Position numbers and translations under genes: made by a program. DNA of 64,000 nt from Isoetes taiwanensis (lineage: Eukaryota > Streptophyta > Lycopodiopsida > Isoetales > Isoetaceae), in the NCBI GenBank assembly GCA_021234155.1, contig JAJEKV010000003.1, forward strand, positions 9,486,413-9,550,412, written 5' to 3'. Position 1 is the stretch's first letter; each line of letters starts with the position of its first letter. Below, one piece after another: positions 55,839 to 64,000 of the stretch. The notes under the pieces were generated by a model, which worked only from the letters and a program-made list of their open reading frames with translations, did no database searches and was not told where the DNA came from.

Positions 55839-58800
55839 GATTTTAATTTAAGCTAGCCTTAGATCTTAAAATTAAAAAGATCCCTCACGAATAAATTAAG
55901 TTTTGAAAAATCCTATTCCATTTGTATGTTGTACGGCTAATGTGGAGCATATACAATGTAGAAGATTCAAAATAGCTATGTCGTTGGAATGTGCTCAGCG
56001 ATGTTGATGTGTTTGGTATTATCTTGTGGCACCTCAAATTTTCTTTGACACATACTCTAGCTCTGGTATAAATTAAGCTAGTCTAGGGGAATTTCAGCGG
56101 ATTTGGGCTTTGCCAATATTCATAGGTTGTTCTAAACTGCACTAGTCTCATATGCCTATACCTTTTATACCAGCGGTTTGACATGCGTTATCCTTGAAAA
56201 AGCTGGGGTAATTGTTTGCTTTTTGGTTCATTTTAAACAAGCTCTAAGCTTTATTTATTTGTCATGTAAGATAACCCATTTATTTGAGATATCTTACATC
56301 TCTATAAGATTAAAGCGTATTCCAGCGGTCTAAATAGAATACCGTCTAATTTTGATATATCAAACTTTGTGGTCATAGAATACAACAAAATAATTTGGTG
56401 GGACAAATTCCACCTTACTTACAAGAGCTTCTTGCTCTCCAAGAATACTATGTGGAGGTCTTGGGTATTTTGCTTGCGGTCTTGCAATGGTTATAATCTC
56501 CCTTTTATTGCTTCCACTTCTCCAAGACTATCCCGTGACCATGTAACTGCATAACATGAGGAAATACCTTGTGAGACTTGAATTTGCAGGTATAAATCAT
56601 CCTAAACACCAAGCATGCTGCGATGCCGGTAATATCTCCATTGCGATGTGATTTCCGGGGAATATAATTCACATCTACTATGAACTTTTAAATTCTAGGA
56701 CAAAACAGGATCATGTAAATTCACGGAGAATATCGAGTGGGCATTTTGAGGGTTAAAAACGCGAGGAGGACTAGAGATTACGTTTCTATTAGTTTAAATT
56801 CTATCAAATGCCAAATGCAAGTATTGTTCCCTCTATCAAATATTCATTGCAAATAAAAATTTAATGAGAAGTAAATATATATTACACATCGTATTTGTGC
56901 TTGTAAATTATGCATGAGACTAACGTCTTTTTTGGGGCATAATGGGGCGGTAGATGTATTATTCAGGCTGCTCCTCACGGCATTCTGTCACATAGGGAAG
57001 TTTACATATCCATTTCATACTTTTAAAGACAACTATCAATTGTGGGCCCTCTTTGTCCTTTCTATTCTAAATTACAATACATGCGGAACTATATATCTTT
57101 CAAGCCCTTTTTAGAGCATGTTTATCTTTCAAGCCCACATTTTGCTTGTAAATTATGCATGAGACTAGCGTCAGCGGCTTGGGCATAATGGGGCGGGTAG
57201 ATGTATTATTCGGTTTGCTCCTCACGGCGATACGTCACATGGGAAGTTTACATCCCATTTTCATACTTTTAAGACAACTATCAATTGTGGACCTCTTTGT
57301 CCTTTCTATTCTAAATTTAGAAATGCATGCGAGAACTATATATCTTTCAAGCCCTTTTTAGAGCTTTGTTTATCTTTCAAGCCTTGTTTCATGTAGTAGC
57401 CATAATGGCCACTACATCTATTTATGAATAGATCAAAATATATTCAATGGAAAATGCTAAGCAAATGTATGGTACTCTAAGTTATCCAAGAATGTCACGA
57501 ATGGGGGCTTAAAAAGCTTTCGGTCGAATCATCGAAGTGCATTGTTGCATCCACACCTATACATGGACATCTAAATTTGAACAAGCCATGGAATTACTAG
57601 CTTGCATGCATCATTGGATGCAGGGCTACAAAAATAGCGTGGGCTTTTGAAATTCGCGAAATCTATCGCGGGCAATGGTATTACCGATGGTATGACATTT
57701 CTTGCACGATTCTTTGCCTTTGGAAAATGGACCTCACATTTGAGATCGGTATGCATTACTTTGGCTCAAACTCACGTTGCACATTTGAGACAATGGTTTA
57801 GGACTTAAATGTTACGTTGTACAAATTATAGTAGTTGGATTCGAAAGTTATGGGGCGAGAACAAAAAGGTATGTGTAAATAGTCTCGTAATGGTACGTGA
57901 ATGATTATAGCAAAAATATTAAATTGCTTCCACACTATACATGGGCGTCTAAATTTGAACAAACCATGGAATTATTGCTGCATGCATCATTGGATGCGGC
58001 TACAAAAAGTAACATGGGCTTTTTAAAATTACGATCTTAGCGGCGGTTTCGATAGACATGCAAAAGCGTGAGGCAATTCTTGAGGATGTAGAGGAAGTAT
58101 TTAATAGCATTCTGGTTAAGAAAATGCGAGGCGATTCTGGAGAGGTAAGCGAAGTATTTAATGGCATTCTAGTTAGAGAATATTTTAAGAACACCTTGCC
58201 TTGACACATCGCGATGTCGATTTAACTCCACCGAGGGACTCAAATCTAAAACTTCGTGCGACTAAATGGTACAGCGCCAAAATACCATGACATTTCTTGC
58301 ACGATTGAAAGCCTATGCTAGCATGTTAGCCATGAAAGGACAATGTTGCTAAGCCCAATGGAAGGACATATCAATGCTAAGCCATAAGTTATGGGGGCGA
58401 GAACAAAAAGGTATGATTTTGTTCATTGATACCTAAACCATCCGCAGATGGTTTTCAAATGCAGATAAATTCCATGGGAATACATCTCCTTTATAGCAAA
58501 AATATTAAATCCTATTTCTAAAAAGCATCCACAAAACTTACGGAAGAGAATACTTTTTTCCTTGAAGGAATGGTCTTCAAATCAAACACTTTCGGATAAA
58601 TGCACCTACAACACCAAATCAATTGAATGAAGCCAAAAGGAAAATTAACCATGCAACTTCATGTAGGGTGGCTCAAACTACGTGCACATTTGAGACAATG
58701 GATCTAAGACTTAAATGTTACGTTGTACAAATTATAGTAGTTCAGAAGTAAGTTATGGGGCAAGAACAAAAGGTATGTGTAAATAGTCTCATGTCTTGGT

Positions 58801-61009
58801 ACCTTTGTGAATGATTATAGCAAAAATATTAAATTGCTTCCACACTATATATATGGCTTTAAAGGTGAGCATGCGGGTTTCAAAGGACACTAGAAGGAAT
58901 GATGGGCCGGATGAATTTATTCAAATTTAGGGAAGAACACTAGAAGCTATGAGATGAATAATACACATGTAAACTTTGAGCAGTAGGAGAAACCATGGAA
59001 AAATTCAAAGTCACCTACAAGTATACAGCGAAGGACAGCGATGCTTTTGTAAGTTAGTAAGAACACCAAATTCCTTGATTTTGAAGTTGAGTTCACTTTG
59101 GAATAGAAATCTAAGAAGAATCAAACCATCCTTGCTCCCACTTTGGAGGTGGAAGGCCAATAAGATAGGACCAACCATAGCGATGCTTTTGTAAGTTAGT
59201 AAGAACACCAAATTCCTTGGTTTGCAAGTTGAGTTCCACCGGTTTTAGACACAAAGGCGGCATCTACGTGCAATTGGAATAGAAATCTAAGAAGAATCAA
59301 ACCATCATTGCTCCCCTTTGGAGGTGGAAGGCCAATAAGATAGGACCAACCTAAAGCACAATCTCGGTACAAATTGACAAACAAAATATAAACATCAAAG
59401 GCACATTCTGCAGGCATATAGGGTTCTTACGGTCGAATCCTTCGGCTTTGTTAATATGAGGAGAGGAAGAAATGTAAGATCACACTTGGGCCGAATGCAC
59501 CTACAAAAACAAGAAATCTTTAATACAAAAGGAACGGGTTTTGGATTTAGGAGCAACAACGAAGCCCATATCGTTCTTACGGTCGAATCCTTTGGCTCGT
59601 TAATAGGAGGAGGAAGAAATGAAAATTGCGGTTAGTCCGAGAAAAGAAGGAATTGGACAAAGCGAAACCAAAAATAAAGAAAGGCTTTCGATGGGCCGGA
59701 GGGGAGTTATTTAGCGACCTTCTCCATCTCAGGTGCTATTTTTAGCCATTTTTCTAATTTTCTTGGCCATTGATTAAGTAAAGAGGAGGATCGAAGGTCG
59801 CGAACATACCACCTCACGTTTTGCTTACTTGGAACTGCTACGTGGATAGCCTAAAATTGCAAGGAGGGTTACCGCAGCTTGGTTAAGCTGGCGTGCTAAA
59901 AAAAAAAAAAAAAATCAAAAAAAAAAAATGAATTCGGCGTCATGAATTCTTACGTATCCAGCGTCTGTGAAAATACTTTTTCAGCGTCTGCGATCTGAGG
60001 AAAGGTTTCGCGTCTGTGGAAAAAAAGAGAATTCTGCTCAGGCTGTTTTTGCTCCACTTTCCAATGGTTGATTCTCAAGACCAAGCATGTGTACCGGTTT
60101 AGAGCAATGAATATCACACTCCAACTCTCATCGTAATACGTTTCGGGGAGGTGGGGGCCCTAAAAATTCTCGGAAATGTTTTTGCTCCATGCTTTCCAAT
60201 GATTGATTCTCAAGACCAAGCATGTGTACTAGTTTAGAACAATGAATATCACACTCCAACTCTCATGCATTAAAGATTCCATGCGAGGGCCACAAAAAAT
60301 TCTATCCCGAATGTTTTTTGCTCAGGTGCTTTTCAATGGTTGATTCTCAAGACCAAGCATGTTAATGCGAGTTTAGAGCAATGAACATCACACTTTCGAT
60401 TGAAACAAATATCTCGGTGCATGCTTCTTAAGTAGCAGAGAAAGTAGTCCACATACGCAAGGCCATTTGTTACTTATCACAAAACCTACTTTGTTTGACG
60501 TAGAATTGAAGACTCGTGTCCAATGAAGCTACATATAATGCTTCTCAATAAGGACTTTCTACGCCACACATTTTGCATACGACAAAAAATCCACCAAGTA
60601 GATCTTAGCAATCCCCTTGTGCCTAAGCACCATGTTTAGTTACCGCTTAGTTGATTTTATTTATTTTTTTTTTTAAAAGCAAAAGGTAATTAACTTTTTG
60701 TTTGGTTAATATTTAAAGGTGAATTTCTATGTATATCTAAGATAAGTTATATGAAATAAAATACATATACATATACCTCCCTTAGCGAGCAAGCCCATCA
60801 CATTGTCCTCATAAGGCTTAAATAGGAGATAACATTGTGATATAATCTACATTCCATTCCTCATAGCTATGTCCATTCATGCCCATGGCTGAAAATTTGA
60901 GAATGGAATTACAAAAGGGGCGCTTATGAATGCAATATAAAATAGAGGTTTAAATATAGCTCTTGTCTGACCTCGGTTGAACCAGCATTTGTGCAATAAC
61001 AATATCGCA

Positions 61010-61190
61010 ATCTAGAACTAATGACAAGGATTTACTCTGTTCTAATTTCCAAAAAGCGGATTATTTGCATGGAATGTCAAACACATTGCACACTATTTCT
61101 AAATCTCCACATCTAGCATACATATCAATTAACATTTCAAAACACCAACTTTTGGTTGATGCAACATTTTCATGATGCGTCGTCATAAAG
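61010..61190 (-). pseudogene. PPR fragment, copy B
   Basis: Counterpart of 42600-42800. The MYARCGDLE core has an altered Arg/Ala codon context and several frame breaks. Confidence 0.6.
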
Positions 61191-61721
61191 CTGGAATATA
61201 TCTGAAACATACTTCAAGCGCCTCATCATAATCCCGGACTTTCCATCGATGTCAATGGTATCTTCCACTATCATTAGAAAACTTATGGGGTATTAAAAGG
61301 TCTATATAGATTTGATGATAAGAAAATCACATAACCAATAAGATTGAAGGCCTTGGCAGTGCAGGTTGGCATTTTCTTCACTCTTTTCCACATGGCATAG
61401 TCCTATTGGTTAAGGGTTTGCCCGGGTTCTCTAGGCTGCCCCCTTTTTTTGGACTTTTGCATTGAATCTATAACCAACTCGTCATAAAAAACAAAACTAG
61501 TTTTAATGCTTTCGATTTTCCCCGTCAAAGATTCCCATGAAAATTCGAAGGAGAGAATGCATAGAACCCATCCTTCGAGCTTTGCCGCTTATTTGGGCAA
61601 TTTGAAGCCGCAATCTGATAATCCCCATTCAAAGCGAATAGGTATAGCTTATCTTCACTTACCGATGAGTCTTTTTTCTTCTAAAATTTTGGTTGGAACT
61701 CACTTCTTGTAATTTTGCGAG

Positions 61722-62954
61722 ATGGCTTTCAATGGAAGATTATCTTCTATCACACTTGAAAGGGAAGGAGCTGATGGTTTTGTGATTTCTATAGGCTCGT
61801 TCATTACAATGCAACCTTCCACTAAAGGCCCTCATCGTGTGAAGAGGGGCTCGTCAAAATGATATTACTTGTCATTGGAAGGGAAAGGTGCTAGATCTTC
61901 AACAAAGAAGGAGGAGTCGAAATAAAGGTGCTACATCTCTATAGTCCCTCTTGACATGGCAAAAAAGCCATTTCTAAGAAAAGAAAGCACGTTCCACGAA
62001 TTGCAAGCCAATTGTAAGTCCATTTCTTTTTCTACGTTATGATGTACCATCTCTTCTATGCTTGTACTTTCGTTGATAATCTTTTCCTTACGAGGGGTTA
62101 TGTCTATCGATCAAGAAGATATAGTATCTCCAGTTACATTACAAAGCGTCTTCCAAGCCTTTCATTATGAGATTGGTTCCACTGTTATTTGAGGAGACAC
62201 CAATTCATCTGAGAGAAAAGTGGATATGGTTTTACAAAGCATATATACTTTCAAAGCTCAAAAAAATCAATCTGAAATTAGTTTGCCCAGTTTTGCAAAG
62301 CTTGATTTTGCTCAAGAGATGCTTCCGATATTTTGCTACTTCAAAGCTTTGGATAGAAGTGCAAAGCTCTTTAAAAGGAGAGAGGTGGAATTTGTGCTCA
62401 TGTGAAGTTAAATTTGTCCATTGGCATGTTTACTTCTATCTTTAGAATGGTCAAAAGCAGTCAAAGAAAACTTCTAAAATGTTCATAATTCTTGGCCAGT
62501 CGAGAGGATTACATTGAAAGTGTTGTTCCTCGTAGGTGGCGAGGACCAAAGTACATGGTATGAAGTAATTGAGTCGCGGGAGGCTTGATTGTAAGGCTGT
62601 GAGATTCAGGTATTGCCTTAGGAGGCAAACATTATACATGACATTTAAGTTCGAAGATGGAGATATGTCCTTGAGGGAAGTACTTGGAAGTGGATACATA
62701 AGAACAAGATGAAAATGATGGGACACATTGAGTTGGTGCAGATTCATTTGCAGAAGGATGCACAACTATACAAGGTCTTTTCAGTGGAAAGTGAATGGTC
62801 ACTTTTTGATATTAGAAGTCTCTTGGAAGTTGAGGATGACTTGGATCATTTTAGATTCATTCTTAATGGAATTCTGATAGGAAAGCGTAGGGAGGAAATG
62901 GTAAAATCAAGAGAATGTATTGCTCCAAATGTAATATCGATTTGTGACGGATAA
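61722..62954 (+). pseudogene. Copy B of the two-exon gene, reading frame disrupted
   Basis: Same start, intron position and stop as 43317-44548. The frame is broken by small changes: an extra G near 61848, CTG/CAG-type replacements near 62000-62200 and 62490-62700, and the preceding TTGCAG altered to TTGCGAG. The last 80 codons (ELVQIHLQKDAQLYKVFSVE onward) are identical. If the changes are base-calling errors, this copy may in reality be intact. Confidence 0.7.
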
Positions 62955-64000
62955 ACTCTTATGTCTTTCTTATTCTAATAAATTGAAACCATGATTCGAT
63001 TTAATATGGGTTCCTAAACATGGTTTCAAATGTGATTTTTATAAGACTATTCTTTAACATAGAGTTTTTGATGTATGCTTCTTACATTTGACATGTTATT
63101 TCTTACCCAAATGCACGCATAACATGTAGAAGCCTGGGGAATGCTTCAAGTGATTCTATTTGGATGTATCAGGGTCATGGAAATTACTGTGTGAAAACAG
63201 GGATAAATAAGTGGTCATCATGCTTAAATATTGCATTTGTTTCTTGTTAAACTTGTTTATAATTTCTTGGGCTTGCCCAAATTCGTTAGTACAATGATCG
63301 GCTTTTCCGATTGGATATAGCGACATGTATTACCATTCTATTATAATAAAAATATTTGTGAATGATGGTAGCAGCTAAGTGGCTTTGTTGGCAGGATTTT
63401 GGAACTGTTAAGATGGTTGATCTTGAAGATAAGGTCATCTATCTGCCCTCTTCTAGAATCAATAGCTCGCTGAGGACTATTTTATCTATAGTGTAACACA
63501 ATGTTGTATTATCTATAGTATGGAGCACATGCATGTCTGGGTGTACAACTTCTGCTTGAGATCAAGCTTGTATAAAGGCATTGACACGAATTTAATGAAG
63601 TCAAGTTGCATGAAGCACAAATACTTACAATACAAAGATCTTATTTTGTATCAAAATGGAAGTAACCTATTAAATGCTTACATGTACCTTGTTAAATCTG
63701 TACCTTATTAAATCTGCACCTCTAAAATGCAAGCAACCTATTCTGACATGCAATTTCCAAGCCTGCACTTCCAAAAATGCATGGATAAAGGCACAACAGG
63801 GATAATAAGTCGTTATCATGCAAAATATTAGATATGATAACAATTTGAGGTTTTTACAATTCCATTGACTTGTCTTCACTGTAAATTCTGAACATTTGAG
63901 TAACAATCATGTTGCATGAGCTATCTCAACAGTAAGAAATAAATAAAGGGGTAAAAAATTTGAATATCAATGCTGGATATTGTGGTACAGTGACAGTGAC

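Larger units (their letters stand above)
55841..64000. repeat. Copy B block 3 (matches 37676-45593), continues past edge
   Basis: Colinear over its full length with A3, including all nested tandem repeats. From about 62710 to 63280 and from about 63430 to the edge it is nearly identical; elsewhere it is dense in small substitutions and indels. 57117-57360 contains a further tandem copy of the 56897-57100 sequence not present in A. Confidence 0.9.

Noticed and set aside
53737-62700. Repeat-induced point mutation or methylation-driven decay in copy B
   Set aside because: The changes are not C-to-T/G-to-A; CTG becomes ACG, TTT or is deleted, and indels accompany them, which does not fit deamination.

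Overview
This is a repeat-rich, AT-rich nuclear window from a land plant. The identifiable gene remnants are plant ones: an L-type lectin receptor kinase, an ELD1/KOBITO1-like glycosyltransferase, a glyoxylate-cycle malate synthase, a ROP GTPase and a PPR repeat. Spliceosomal introns, pervasive transposons and gene decay suggest a large genome. A fern or another non-seed plant is possible, but the sequence alone does not settle it. No rRNA, tRNA gene or CRISPR array was seen.

Layout. 1-4455 (minus strand, GC-richer) holds a partial Ty3-type gag and, upstream of it, several ORFs including a histone H3-fold protein with a non-histone tail. 4456-5471 is a broken Ty3 RNase H/integrase piece, followed by a small poly-A retroposon with about 24-bp target duplications. 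8108-9893 is a repeat block. 9894-23558 holds a lectin kinase pseudogene, an ELD1/KOBITO1-like pseudogene split by a 4.0-kb Helitron (16356-20362) carrying two malate synthase exons, a second Helitron 3' end, and a tRNA-type SINE. 23559-23930 is an island of foldback sequence. 23931-37676 holds a same-strand cluster (Helitron Rep-helicase, a spliced unknown ORF, a GIY-YIG nuclease split by a hAT-type element), two SINE pieces, a ROP GTPase pseudogene and a 5'-truncated LINE. 37676-45593 is a repeat-rich block with a PPR relic and a two-exon gene of unknown function. 45853-53735 contains a foldback MITE, a broken DDE-like gene and a Helitron 5' end.

From 53737 to the right edge the window repeats itself. 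Copy B aligns in order to 8108-9893, 23559-23930 and 37676-45593, and lacks two intervening segments of about 13.7 kb each. B differs from A mostly at CTG/CAG-type trinucleotides and homopolymers, in patches, with other stretches identical. That looks more like uncorrected long-read base-calling error at methylated CHG sites (a duplicated haplotig) than biological divergence.

Most genes here are decayed. The best candidates for intact function are the Helitron Rep-helicase ORF (26285-29692), the H3-like ORF and the two-exon gene at 43317-44548.
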